Notes under the pieces: generated by a model
Databases searched by the model: none
What the model was told of the DNA's origin: nothing
Seen by the model: only the letters and a program-made list of their open reading frames with translations
NCBI GenBank assembly: GCA_049115715.1
Contig: JAGDZQ010000009.1
Span: forward strand, 1-64,000
DNA from: JAMZMI01 sp049115715
GTDB taxonomy: Bacteria; Bacteroidota; Bacteroidia; Cytophagales; Cyclobacteriaceae
Reading direction: 5' to 3'
DNA length: 64,000 nucleotides
Translations under genes and position numbers: made by a program
Shown here: in pieces, positions 1 to 8,623 of the stretch
How the letters are laid out: the number at the start of each line of letters is the position of its first letter
Numbering within the stretch: position 1 is the stretch's first letter

Positions 1-176
1 TTAACTAAACGACATTGATTTATTAGGCCCAAATTCTCATACTCAACCTGAGGTTGACAATAGACATAAACATATAGTCCATTGATCTGATTGACTGTGG
101 CTTCATTATTCTTCTTAGGAGATGAACATGAAAAAAAGACAAATAAGGAGAGTAAGAAAATGACATTCTTAGGCAC
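1..176 (-). CDS. Lipoprotein, 3' part cut off by the left edge
   Basis: An open minus-strand frame starts with GTG at 176 and runs off the left edge after 58 codons. Its N-terminus is a typical lipoprotein signal: Lys3, a hydrophobic stretch at residues 5-15, then Phe-Phe-Ser-Cys with the candidate lipidated Cys at residue 17, followed by the polar run SSPKKNNEA. An in-frame stop lies five codons upstream (189-191), so the start can only be the GTG or a rare ATT just before it. The rest (Tyr/Val/Asn-rich) matches no family I recognise. A different frame at 23-211 is also open but has no coherent signal and is treated as a shadow. Confidence 0.55.
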   Translation of the reverse strand, partial: MPKNVIFLLSLFVFFSCSSPKKNNEATVNQINGLYVYVYCQPQVEYENLGLINQCRLV

Positions 177-335
177 AATAGTAACGGTTTAGTGGATTGG
201 TAAATTAGCAATGTTTACTAATCTTACAAATCCCGCAATTAGGGTATTTATAAAAACCTCCCAATTTTTCTTTTTCCCTCAGGCAACCATTTGCACCTTC
301 ACTCCGAATAGAGGTCACAACCAAAATCTAAACCT

Positions 336-488
336 ATGATCGGACTTCTCTTTATTATGATTGCTCTATTTGCGATGAGACCTGCTGTTTATCTAATCAC
401 AGGCTTTGTACTGCTAATCATCAAAGCCTTCCGCCTTTTCAAACTAGGCATTTCGTCCTTAGTTTCTCCTAAATCCATATTGGCATAA
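336..488 (+). CDS. Small hydrophobic membrane protein candidate (50 aa)
   Basis: An ATG frame of 50 codons ends in TAA. Residues 2-13 and 17-30 are strongly hydrophobic, separated by Arg15-Pro16, and the C-terminal part is basic (KAFRLFKLG). This suggests a one- or two-pass inner-membrane miniprotein. No ribosome-binding site is obvious. It sits alone between the leftward lipoprotein gene and the rightward DUF3500 gene. The support is composition only, so a chance open frame in AT-rich DNA is possible. Confidence 0.33.
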   Translation: MIGLLFIMIALFAMRPAVYLITGFVLLIIKAFRLFKLGISSLVSPKSILA

Positions 489-547
489 ATAAATGTCAGA
501 AAATCTAGAAACTTCCTTTAACTACTCATCCCTTTAAACCCTACATT

Positions 548-1939
548 ATGAAAACTCAATTGGTATGCTTCTTAATTTTTGCCGCAACCTTATCCATGAT
601 TTCTTCATGCAAGGATGGCGATTGCACGCAAACTACCTGGTATCAGGATGCTGATAATGACGGACTAGGAAATGCTAACGTAAGTCAATCAGCTTGCGAG
701 CAGCCAAGCGGATATGTAGCAGATAATACCGACTCGGATGATGAAGGAACTACTGCCGCTTGCAATACAGAAGGAGAATTAGCACAATCCAGCGAAGCTG
801 CAATCGAGGAGATGAGACAAGCATTGCTCATCTTTAGAAACGCTTTATCATCAAGTTTACTATCCAATGCTTCCAATTGTCTGGACGATGAACGCTTTTA
901 TCTGTGGCACAACACCCCTGCTGCAGATAGTAATAGAGATGGCATCATTTATGGTGACCTGTCAACAGAACAGTTGGATAATTTCAAATCGTTACTTCAA
1001 CTCTTTTTGAGTGCTGAGGGATATCAAAAAGTAAATGAAATTACGGTCTTGGCTGAGTCTTTTTTGAATAATATCAACAGCAATGTCTGGAGTACGGATT
1101 ATTACTCCATAGACCTGTTTGGCGATCCTGATACAAGCGGTTCATGGGGATTCCAACTGGACGGGCATCATTGCGCCATTAATTTTCTGGTTCATGGAGA
1201 TGAGGTGTCTATGGTTCCTTCATTTCTAGGCGGAGAACCTGTAACGGAAACTTACGATGGTACTTCATTTGACATTTTTTCAGATGAAAGAGATCTTGCG
1301 CTTACCCTTTACAATGGGTTCAATTCTAATGAAAATGCAACAGCTGCTTCATCGGGATCCAGTGCAACCATGAACGTTGGCCCTGCTGATAGAAACGGAC
1401 AGCCTGATCCTTACATTGGCGATTATGATTACGCTGGTTTTGCAACCGGATTGAAATACTCAGACATGTCCGCCACGACACAAGCCAATTTGGTATTGCT
1501 CATGCAAGAATACGTTTACAATCTAAACACCACGTTTGCAGATCTTTGGTGGGCAGATGTGATGGCAAATATCAATGAAACTTATTTCGTATGGATAGAT
1601 GAAGTAGAGAACCCTACCGCTACCACTCAGTTCTATTACCGGATTTACAATCCATACTTATGGGTAGAGTATAACATGGAGTCTCCAGTGGGGCAATCAC
1701 TTGATGATTGGAATCACGTGCATACCATCACAAGAATTCCCAATAACCCTTCTACAGACAATGGTGGAGACTATGGAATATTTGCTCAGATAATCAATGC
1801 CGATGGCCCTAGGACCCTGTACGAACATTATGCAATGGCGGATCATCACTCGCTTAGCAAAATCAAATTTGATTACAAACTAAATTTGAAGAGCCATCAC
1901 CACACAGGACATAATCATAGCCACTCTCATGGTGGATAA
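548..1939 (+). CDS. DUF3500 lipoprotein with Ca-binding-like head and His-rich tail
   Basis: Residues 1-20 are a signal peptide ending in a lipobox with Cys21. Residues 26-70 carry the pattern WYQDADNDGLGN...ACEQPSGYV...DSDD, like the Asp-rich DxDxDG repeats (thrombospondin type 3/MopE-like) common in secreted Bacteroidota proteins; calcium binding is inferred. The main body (about 75-440) resembles DUF3500, with the hallmark GDPxxxGxWGFQLDGHHCAINF. DUF3500 proteins have no assigned biochemical role that I know of. The last 14 residues hold seven His mixed with Ser/Gly, a probable metal-binding tail. The gene is monocistronic and convergent with the next gene. The start is the first ATG before the signal peptide. 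Confidence 0.85.
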   Translation: MKTQLVCFLIFAATLSMISSCKDGDCTQTTWYQDADNDGLGNANVSQSACEQPSGYVADNTDSDDEGTTAACNTEGELAQSSEAAIEEMRQALLIFRNALSSSLLSNASNCLDDERFYLWHNTPAADSNRDGIIYGDLSTEQLDNFKSLLQLFLSAEGYQKVNEITVLAESFLNNINSNVWSTDYYSIDLFGDPDTSGSWGFQLDGHHCAINFLVHGDEVSMVPSFLGGEPVTETYDGTSFDIFSDERDLALTLYNGFNSNENATAASSGSSATMNVGPADRNGQPDPYIGDYDYAGFATGLKYSDMSATTQANLVLLMQEYVYNLNTTFADLWWADVMANINETYFVWIDEVENPTATTQFYYRIYNPYLWVEYNMESPVGQSLDDWNHVHTITRIPNNPSTDNGGDYGIFAQIINADGPRTLYEHYAMADHHSLSKIKFDYKLNLKSHHHTGHNHSHSHGG

Positions 1940-1987
1940 AGCGTGCTGATAGATGGTGTTTGTAGCGGTTAAGAATTGCAAACAAGC

Positions 1988-3505
1988 TTACATGGGTTCA
2001 TCTTGATCATAAATCGCATCACCGTTTACACCCATGTAAGCATTCCAATGCAAATTATTCAACGGGATATTCAATTCCTTTCGCTGGATAAATAGTTCTT
2101 TGCCTGAAAAGATATTCGAGGTATCTGTATTCATGGTCAGCAGGATATCGATCTTTTTGTCACCATCAAGATCATGTATCAGCGGGGTGTTAATGAAATT
2201 GGAACCGCCCACTTCATCAGTTAAAGCGAGCGTCACATTTTTTCTAAGATCAAACACCAGCACCTGATTAGAATAGCTGTAAACCGCCTCAGAATTCTCA
2301 TCAATGCTCACAACCTTCTTGTTGTTGATATGTAATAGAACATCGTCAAAACCATCCCTGCTAAAATCTGCAACGACAGGAGATGAATATTCGAAAGCAC
2401 CCATCCGGAATCTTGCCAGCTCATCCCCAGTAGCTCCATCAATGGCAATCTGCTCAGTACCCTGATAATCATTCCAAACTCCGACAGCATATGAGCTGAA
2501 AAAATCAATAATGCCATCATCGTTGATATGCAAAGGAACTATTCCTGAAAACGTAGCAATTTTGTATCCCAACCTGTTTTCCCAGATGATTTGATAACTC
2601 TCACCATCTATTGCCAAAATCCTTCCACCAAAAGCATTGATTACAATATCTCGGATTCCATCAGCGGTGATGTCTGCCAATACCGGAGGTGCCATAAAGC
2701 CAAAGCCTTTCCCATCGGCTATTTTCTGTGCTCCAGTTAAATTTCCTTGCATCAACTCAGACAGTCTGATAATATAAAGATCACCTGAGATCGTTTCCCC
2801 TCCGGAACCAAAAAGAATCATGGGATCTCCATCTTTTCCGCCTTCAATCACTATTGGCGAAAAGTAGGTTTCTTTCCCATCGGGCATAGGGGCTTTTACC
2901 AAGACCTTACCAGTTTTGCTACTGAAAACCATCAGATACCCCTGAGGCCTATCATACTCCTCTGGCCCAGCAGGCACGTATCCACCAAACGCATTAATAA
3001 TATCGTCCAGCCCATCTCCATCCTGATCTGGTATGAACTGCGCATTGTAAAAATTGAGCAAGGTGGTATCCTCAGGATCGATCCCTTCAGTGGAGCTTAG
3101 GTACTCCCACAAGACCTTTCCACTTGCTCCATCTATGGCCATAAATTGTGCTGACCTTCCTCCAATAAAAACCTCTGGGATACTGTCTCCACTAAGATCC
3201 TTGCACAATGGCATGCCAAACATTTGATTCCGACAGGGTACTGTCCAGATCAACCGACCGTCTTTTCCATCCAAAGCCAAAACTCCATTATCAGAACTTT
3301 CATTTTCCTTATATCCCGCACCAATCACCAAGTCCAATACATCGTCATTGTTGAGGTTGACTGCACGAAAAGAAGACATAGTTCCGGTGTTTTCCAATCG
3401 CACTTCCCATGAGTCTTTGGAGGAGCAGGACAACAGCAATGTCAATAAATACATACTTGTTGCTATGCCCCAAAAAGATGACAAGTGGACTCGCTTCAGT
3501 ATCAA
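1988..3505 (-). CDS. FG-GAP/PQQ-like beta-propeller lipoprotein
   Basis: A secreted propeller protein of about 505 aa. It carries repeated DxNxDDxxDLVIG / DxDGDGxDDI / DxxxDGIRDIV calcium-binding FG-GAP/VCBS signatures, interleaved with PQQ-type blades of the form ALDGKDGRLIWTV and AIDGASGKVLWEY. The lipobox LLSC places the mature Cys shortly after a hydrophobic stretch. No ATG precedes a usable signal peptide: the longest frame begins with TTG at 3580 and the first ATG (3454) leaves almost no n-region. I prefer the TTG at 3505, which gives an n-region with Lys-Arg and Cys at residue 27; TTG at 3484 is also possible. Probably surface-exposed; ligand unknown. Confidence 0.78.
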   Translation of the reverse strand: MILKRVHLSSFWGIATSMYLLTLLLSCSSKDSWEVRLENTGTMSSFRAVNLNNDDVLDLVIGAGYKENESSDNGVLALDGKDGRLIWTVPCRNQMFGMPLCKDLSGDSIPEVFIGGRSAQFMAIDGASGKVLWEYLSSTEGIDPEDTTLLNFYNAQFIPDQDGDGLDDIINAFGGYVPAGPEEYDRPQGYLMVFSSKTGKVLVKAPMPDGKETYFSPIVIEGGKDGDPMILFGSGGETISGDLYIIRLSELMQGNLTGAQKIADGKGFGFMAPPVLADITADGIRDIVINAFGGRILAIDGESYQIIWENRLGYKIATFSGIVPLHINDDGIIDFFSSYAVGVWNDYQGTEQIAIDGATGDELARFRMGAFEYSSPVVADFSRDGFDDVLLHINNKKVVSIDENSEAVYSYSNQVLVFDLRKNVTLALTDEVGGSNFINTPLIHDLDGDKKIDILLTMNTDTSNIFSGKELFIQRKELNIPLNNLHWNAYMGVNGDAIYDQDEPM

Positions 3506-3661
3506 ATAGATTTGGATAAAGGTTTTCAAAGTCAGGTTGTGCTGTTGTTTTGCAAATGTTATCTTAAAATCTAATGCCAATATGTTCTGCGGTTAAAAAT
3601 GTGTACCCAACTGTAAATACTATCTGATAGGTCATTCGAATAATCTTTCAATCTGGTAGTA

Positions 3662-4153
3662 CTAACTCTTCATTTCTTTTCTCAAAGCTCTTCTGCAGGC
3701 TTGATCCACTAATGTAAACAACAGATCAAACTCATCCTTTTCTTCAGATGGTTTATGCCCTTTCAGTTTTACAAACTCACAATCTAATCTATCAACCTGC
3801 TTAAAGAAGTCACGGTACAACTCATGATTCGTAAGTATTTTACTAGTTTTTGTTCGATAATCGTTTTCTTCTAGAAAACTTCTCCTGGTTTTAAGACTTA
3901 CAATATTTTGAGAGTCTGTAAAGACTTTGACTTTTTTTTGAACTTCCTCTATTTCACTTAGAGCCCATATTAGTGTCCGAAGCTCTAGTTTGGTCGAAGA
4001 AGTATCTTCAAAACGCCTGAGTTGAACTTGCGATTTTACCGCTTCCAGTTTGAGTTCGGCTCCATCAATTAACAAATAAGCTCCGTAACCAACTTTTGTC
4101 TTTGCACTCACACTTCCATCTATAAAGAGTAGGAGCTTATCCATTGCAGTCAA
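3662..4153 (-). CDS. Ribonuclease HI-like protein
   Basis: A 163-aa RNase H fold protein. The metal-binding acidic residues are visible: Asp12 in LLLFIDGS, Glu57 in TKLELRTL, Asp80 in VFTDSQN and Asp150 in LVDQACRRA. The catalytic-loop His fits LKGHKP (His133). It would cleave RNA in RNA-DNA hybrids. Length is close to the usual 150-160 aa, with no N-terminal hybrid-binding domain. The start could also be Met4. Only the RNase H superfamily is certain: an Asn/Asp-rich handle region is weak, so it may be a divergent RNase H with another substrate. It stands alone, leftward, after the propeller lipoprotein. Confidence 0.8.
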   Translation of the reverse strand: MTAMDKLLLFIDGSVSAKTKVGYGAYLLIDGAELKLEAVKSQVQLRRFEDTSSTKLELRTLIWALSEIEEVQKKVKVFTDSQNIVSLKTRRSFLEENDYRTKTSKILTNHELYRDFFKQVDRLDCEFVKLKGHKPSEEKDEFDLLFTLVDQACRRALRKEMKS

Positions 4154-4227
4154 CTGGCATTTTCCCGCAGTTGTAGAATCTGGTCATAAAATTGAAGCGT
4201 TGAAAAGAATCATCATAAGTACATTGA

Positions 4228-4353
4228 TTATCTCAAAATAGTAAGATGACTCGAGTCATCTATTGCTACTGTGGTCAGATCGAAAACGTCTTGCCCAATT
4301 GAAGTTTTCTGTAAAGCACAGAAAGCAATCAAAATGAGCATGTATTTAGTCAC
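4228..4353 (-). CDS. Possible small secreted peptide or gene remnant (41 aa)
   Basis: From GTG at 4353 a 41-codon frame reads a hydrophobic N-terminus (MLILIAFCAL from residue 5) followed by a polar segment containing IGQDVFDLTTVAIDD. It looks like a signal peptide plus the first residues of an exported protein that then stops. It may be a genuine small peptide or the 5' remnant of a decayed gene. It covers a 16-bp perfect palindrome (4245-4260), which could be coincidental. Support is weak. Confidence 0.22.
   Translation of the reverse strand: MTKYMLILIAFCALQKTSIGQDVFDLTTVAIDDSSHLTILR
4245..4260. repeat. 16-bp perfect palindrome
   Basis: GATGACTCGAGTCATC reads the same on both strands. It lies in the 335-bp stretch (4154-4488) between the RNase HI-like gene and the next leftward gene. 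A dimeric regulator operator is conceivable, but no obvious partner is adjacent and the site also lies inside a weak 41-codon frame. Apart from these two items I see nothing in 4154-4488. Confidence 0.4.
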
Positions 4354-4488
4354 CCTAGGTATTTATATAAAATTAGACTCAATAAATCTTGATATGTAAC
4401 TTCGTCTCCAATATTAAAGAGATTAAACTCATTCCAAAAGATTGCCTTCACGCTAAAATTGATTTTTTAAAATCATTAAGGATTGCAT

Positions 4489-4944
4489 TCATTGATTTGA
4501 ATTCCAACTCGCAATTTTTTTATCCAATTCTGTCCTAAATGTTTCAACGTTCTCTACAAGAGAGCTAAATCTTTTCCCAAAAAAACTATCGTGGGTTGTT
4601 TTAATAAGAAAATAATCACCCTCCAGTGAGTATTCGACGATAGTTGAGTAGTGAATTTCATGGATAAACTTACCATTCATAGATACAACTAAATGGTTAT
4701 TCGTCAATTCAATAAAGTATAACTCCCATAATTTGATATCCCTTAAGAGAATAAAATAAGAGCATAGTAACGCAAGCAAGAATAATATAAGAACACCAAA
4801 ATAAGCTTCGGTATGACTTAACATTCCTTCCTTGTTAAAACCAATTGTTACCACAAGTATGATAAAAAACGCTCCAAGAAGGATCCGCTTATTAGTGTTT
4901 TTTCTAAGGACAGGTAAGTGCCTAATATCAAATTTGTATTTCAC
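4489..4944 (-). CDS. Hypothetical membrane protein with two TM helices and cytoplasmic tail
   Basis: A protein of about 151 aa not assigned to a named family. It has a basic N-terminus (HLPVLRKNTNKR), two hydrophobic helices separated by a short loop (about residues 20-37 and 49-68), then a soluble domain of about 80 residues rich in beta-type alternation (HLVVSMNGKFIHEIHYSTIVEYSLEGDYFLIKT). The layout of two helices plus a small beta domain recalls bacterial PH-like/YcxB-type membrane proteins, but I cannot show that. The frame opens with TTG at 4959; the GTG at 4944 just before the basic segment is equally plausible and used here. Confidence 0.5.
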   Translation of the reverse strand: MKYKFDIRHLPVLRKNTNKRILLGAFFIILVVTIGFNKEGMLSHTEAYFGVLILFLLALLCSYFILLRDIKLWELYFIELTNNHLVVSMNGKFIHEIHYSTIVEYSLEGDYFLIKTTHDSFFGKRFSSLVENVETFRTELDKKIASWNSNQ

Positions 4945-5026
4945 TTTAAGACATAGCAAACATTAACACATATTAAACAGACATTTTTCACAATACCATC
5001 ATGACATCATAATATTGAAATTTCAA

Positions 5027-7618
5027 CTACCCCTCAGCAGACCTTTGTAATCTTCTCCCTTTAATAATCCTTTTTAGCAGCAGTTCAAGTGGAAAAATCA
5101 CAAGGGCTATCGCAAGATTAATCATGAAATCAATGATGGGTGAATTTGCCGTAAAGAAGAAAGAACCCGCCATTGACTGGAGTGTCTCGATGATTAGCAC
5201 GACTGTTAATACTGTCAACCCTTCTGTTAAAAACCGATTTGAAGCACTTGCCTGATTGAGACGTGTAGAGGCCCAAACCAAAAAAGCAAAGAATACTACC
5301 TCCATCAAATAAAACCATGTTGTTCTCCAGTAAGGAGGACGAATCACTACTTTGACAGGTTGTAGTGATTGCTCGCGTCCAAAAATATCTCTAGAACTAA
5401 CATGAAGCGTATGTCTACCTTCCGGAAGAAAAGCAAGATCAATCTGATTGCTTGGCGACCAACTCGACCAGTCTTTATCTACACCTTCCAACTTATACTT
5501 GTATTCTACATTTAACAGTCCCAAATAGTCTGGTTGAGAAATCTCCGCTTTTAAATAATTCTCATCGTAAGGCAACTTTATCTCACTTTTATAAGTGGTA
5601 TAATTTGACAGAGCAAATAGGTACTTATAAAAAATATTAGAAGGGTTAACTTCATTATTATCACTTTCAGGATCATACCTAAAGAGCTCTCCTTCCTTGG
5701 TAATAAAGTAAACATTTCCTTTCTCTCTATCATGACCAATTGTACTAATCTCGGGATACAGGCTTAGATACGAATAGGTCGTAGCTTCTCCTTTGTTATC
5801 CACGTACTTCCATACCTTCCCATCAAACATCCAAAACGTTCCATTTTTATCTTGTATATGTCTTTTGGGAATACCCAATTCCTTCAACATAACTAAGTCA
5901 GGATTCAAAGACTTGGATTTATAATTGTAGGAAAGAAATTGTCCATTCGTGATAATAACTAGTTTATCTCCTAACTCGGCTATAGTCGGCTTTTCCAAAT
6001 GATCGTTGGGCAATTCGAGATTATCAAATACCGATGCTCCATTGATGGTCAACCCTACCGATGTAAGTGTACCCGGCCCTACGAGCCAAAGCAAACCTCT
6101 ATCATCCCCGTATGCTGATACTACAAGCGATTCATTGTAGTCAAACGCAAGAGCAGCATATTTGTCTTCCTGCTTGATATATCTCTCAGCAGAGTATTCA
6201 TCTATGACTAGGAACTCATTTTCAGACGGGAGTTCTGCTATTGATTTTACCGGTTGATTGGTAATTCTGATCAACTCTTCACCATCATATTCAAATAGAC
6301 CTCCATTTGTTCCGATAAGTAAAACATCTCCCAGAACATAAAAATCATTGCACTTTTGATTGATTCCTCCTAATCGCCCATATCTCCATTCTGCATATTC
6401 AAATTTCTTTTCCTCTTCTGTCACATATCTATAGGTTGTTTTTTGAGTTATGGTTTTGGTACTCGTTCCACGTTTTTTCTTAAACAGTCCACCAGATTTC
6501 ACACTTGGTTGGGTACTAGTAGATCGGCTGGTTGATTTAATTCTTTTTTTGGATGTGGTGATGGAAAAAACGCTATCTAGTTTAGATCTGAACACTCCTG
6601 AACTAGTGCCTACTATTAATTGGTTCTTGAAAGAAACGGATTGAATTAGATGTCCCTCTAATCCTGCCTGATTACTTAGACAGGAAACCGGTGCTTCCGT
6701 ATCTACTCGACTAAATCCAAAGGCATGAGCAATCCAAACTCCGTTATTTTCATCTACCCTGAGTGCCTTCACTTCATTATCGGGAAGTCCTCCAGAATAA
6801 TTGATATTGTTAACAACAGAAAGTGTCTTAAAATCAAAGATTTGGCATCCCTGATTTCGTGTGCTTAGCACAAAGTGACTTTCATCGATCCATTCAAAAT
6901 CATTTACTTTAAAATCTATCGAAGTAACCAATCTCAATCGATCTCCTCCTCGTGAGAAGAATAACTTGCCTTCGACATCTAAAACCAAATAACCTTCACC
7001 ATCAGGCGACTTTTCAATTTTTGCTGGTGGAAAATCAGATCCTATCCATTTTTCCAATGCTGTCATTTCATCTCCTACCCACTTGAAAGATGATATCTCC
7101 GTAGAGATGTAGATGTCTTCTCCATCGGATACAACTGCAGTTAAATCATACTTATCAGGAGAAGAGTAAGTGTGGAGTGCTTCTGTAGATGGGCGATAGA
7201 CCCAAAGTGAATTTGAACTCAGAAACACAATACTATCTCCTAAAGCCTGAGTTGAAACAAAGTACTCATTTGCCAGAGAATCTGGACTTATCTTCTTATA
7301 TGCAACTCCACGATTGGTCAAATGGAGATAACCAAAGCTCCCTGCACACCCAACATAAACTCTATTAAGTCCATCTACATCCAAAGAGAAGGCTGCTTTG
7401 GGTGTTGCAATCTGTTCCCACTTTCGTCCGTCATATTGAAGAATGCCCTCATTACTGGCAACATACATCAGTCCCAAAGAATCAAATTCCATATCAAACC
7501 CACTATTTTCAAGACCTGAAATAGAAGGACGGTGATTTGTGATTGGTAAATCACCGATCTGGGAATGGACAGAATAAAAGACTAAAAAGGAAGCTAGGTA
7601 AAGAGAAATTCGAAGCAT
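5027..7618 (-). CDS. Two-component-regulator-propeller / Y_Y_Y membrane protein lacking a kinase
   Basis: An 863-aa protein with a cleavable signal peptide (about residues 1-19). Roughly 650 residues of beta-propeller repeats follow (GLMYVASNEGILQYDGRKWEQI and later NNGVWIAHAFGFSRV-type blades). A Y_Y_Y-type immunoglobulin-like domain lies at about 690-760 (EYKYKLEGVDKDWSSWSP), and then three or four membrane segments end in a basic tail. In Bacteroidota this sensor module normally precedes a histidine kinase or a DNA-binding domain. Here no HisKA, HATPase, REC or HTH follows the membrane part. About residues 350-410 contain a Ser/Thr/Lys/Arg-rich low-complexity insert inside the propeller region. 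Signalling through a partner protein is inferred. Confidence 0.82.
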   Translation of the reverse strand: MLRISLYLASFLVFYSVHSQIGDLPITNHRPSISGLENSGFDMEFDSLGLMYVASNEGILQYDGRKWEQIATPKAAFSLDVDGLNRVYVGCAGSFGYLHLTNRGVAYKKISPDSLANEYFVSTQALGDSIVFLSSNSLWVYRPSTEALHTYSSPDKYDLTAVVSDGEDIYISTEISSFKWVGDEMTALEKWIGSDFPPAKIEKSPDGEGYLVLDVEGKLFFSRGGDRLRLVTSIDFKVNDFEWIDESHFVLSTRNQGCQIFDFKTLSVVNNINYSGGLPDNEVKALRVDENNGVWIAHAFGFSRVDTEAPVSCLSNQAGLEGHLIQSVSFKNQLIVGTSSGVFRSKLDSVFSITTSKKRIKSTSRSTSTQPSVKSGGLFKKKRGTSTKTITQKTTYRYVTEEEKKFEYAEWRYGRLGGINQKCNDFYVLGDVLLIGTNGGLFEYDGEELIRITNQPVKSIAELPSENEFLVIDEYSAERYIKQEDKYAALAFDYNESLVVSAYGDDRGLLWLVGPGTLTSVGLTINGASVFDNLELPNDHLEKPTIAELGDKLVIITNGQFLSYNYKSKSLNPDLVMLKELGIPKRHIQDKNGTFWMFDGKVWKYVDNKGEATTYSYLSLYPEISTIGHDREKGNVYFITKEGELFRYDPESDNNEVNPSNIFYKYLFALSNYTTYKSEIKLPYDENYLKAEISQPDYLGLLNVEYKYKLEGVDKDWSSWSPSNQIDLAFLPEGRHTLHVSSRDIFGREQSLQPVKVVIRPPYWRTTWFYLMEVVFFAFLVWASTRLNQASASNRFLTEGLTVLTVVLIIETLQSMAGSFFFTANSPIIDFMINLAIALVIFPLELLLKRIIKGRRLQRSAEG

Positions 7619-7878
7619 TGACTTTAGGTTAGAGTCTAAATATTTAGGCAGTATCTCTCAAATATAATTGAGGGACCTCAGCTTAAAGATCATGCTTTGG
7701 ATAAATTATTCAAAACAAATCCTTTTGACTCTCTATTTGTTCTTTGAATTCACCCTCACTTGAAATACTTCTTGTTGTACAAGATTCTTATTTAAGTCCT
7801 CAAAAAGTTTTTTTTAATTAAGTTCTGAAAAAAGCAACTTTCTTATCCTCATGCAGTCATTAACTAAAACCTTTAACC

Positions 7879-8580
7879 ATGAAAAAAACATCACTTGCTC
7901 TTTCTCTTCTAATTTCTTTAGTCTTTGCATACTCTGGCTTAGCACAACAAAGAACTGTTGATCTTAATAATTCCTTCGATGAACTTGCCTTTGGCGTATC
8001 AGGCACACTTTACTTAAAGCAAGGGTCAGAACAAAAGGTAGAGGTCGAATGCTCGGATGATATTTTTGCGAAGCTAGAGATTGAAGTGAAAGGCAGCAAA
8101 CTCGAAATAAAATTAAAAGATAAATGGGGCTGGAACAGTGGAATAAAAAAATCAAATCTAACCATTTATGTCACCATGACCGAGATCAACTGGTTATCAT
8201 TGAGTGGTTCAGGAAGCTTGATAGGTGAAAATCAAATTGAAGTAAAAAACCTTGGGGTTAGCCTAAGCGGTTCAGGGAATGTGAACTTATTTGCTCTTGG
8301 TGAAAAACTCACGCTTAAGATTTCAGGGTCTGGAAAAATCTCACTAGATGGAAAAGCCAATTCTATAGATGCGAAAATAAGCGGTTCTGGAAGTATAAAA
8401 GCTAAGGATCTGGAAGTAGCCAGTGTGGATGCAGCTATCAGCGGATCAGGTAGTGTTTATATCACGGTGACTGATGAAATCAGATCGAGGATATCTGGAA
8501 GCGGCAGTGTTTATTACGCGGGAAACCCAAAAAAACTTGATAACCACTCTTCAGGAAGTGGGAAGATCAGAAAGCTCTAA
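7879..8580 (+). CDS. DUF2807 (GIN/auto-transporter adhesin head) domain protein
   Basis: A 233-aa exported protein with a signal peptide ending at about residue 22 (SGLAQ). The body is a right-handed beta-solenoid-like repeat: the tetrapeptide SGSG recurs seven times at roughly 19-22-residue intervals (LSGSGSL, LSGSGNV, ISGSGKI, ISGSGSI, ISGSGSV, ISGSGSV, SSGSGKI). It resembles the DUF2807 family, found widely in Bacteroidota and of unproven function; surface or periplasmic adhesion is the usual guess. It has its own strong terminator immediately downstream and is convergent with the next gene. Confidence 0.88.
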   Translation: MKKTSLALSLLISLVFAYSGLAQQRTVDLNNSFDELAFGVSGTLYLKQGSEQKVEVECSDDIFAKLEIEVKGSKLEIKLKDKWGWNSGIKKSNLTIYVTMTEINWLSLSGSGSLIGENQIEVKNLGVSLSGSGNVNLFALGEKLTLKISGSGKISLDGKANSIDAKISGSGSIKAKDLEVASVDAAISGSGSVYITVTDEIRSRISGSGSVYYAGNPKKLDNHSSGSGKIRKL

Positions 8581-8586
8581 AAAATT

Positions 8587-8622
8587 AAAAGGCCTTGTTG
8601 ACAGAATCAACAAAGCCTTTTT
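8587..8622. terminator. Bidirectional rho-independent terminator
   Basis: The arms AAAAGGC-c-TTGTTGA and TCAACAA-a-GCCTTTT pair around the loop CAGAA, with one internal mismatch. T-runs are present on both strands. It fills the gap between two convergent genes and should end both transcripts. Confidence 0.85.
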
Positions 8623-8623
8623 A

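Noticed and set aside
23..211. 62-codon minus-strand ATG frame
   Set aside because: It overlaps, in another phase, the better lipoprotein signal starting at GTG 176, and its own sequence lacks a coherent signal or domain.
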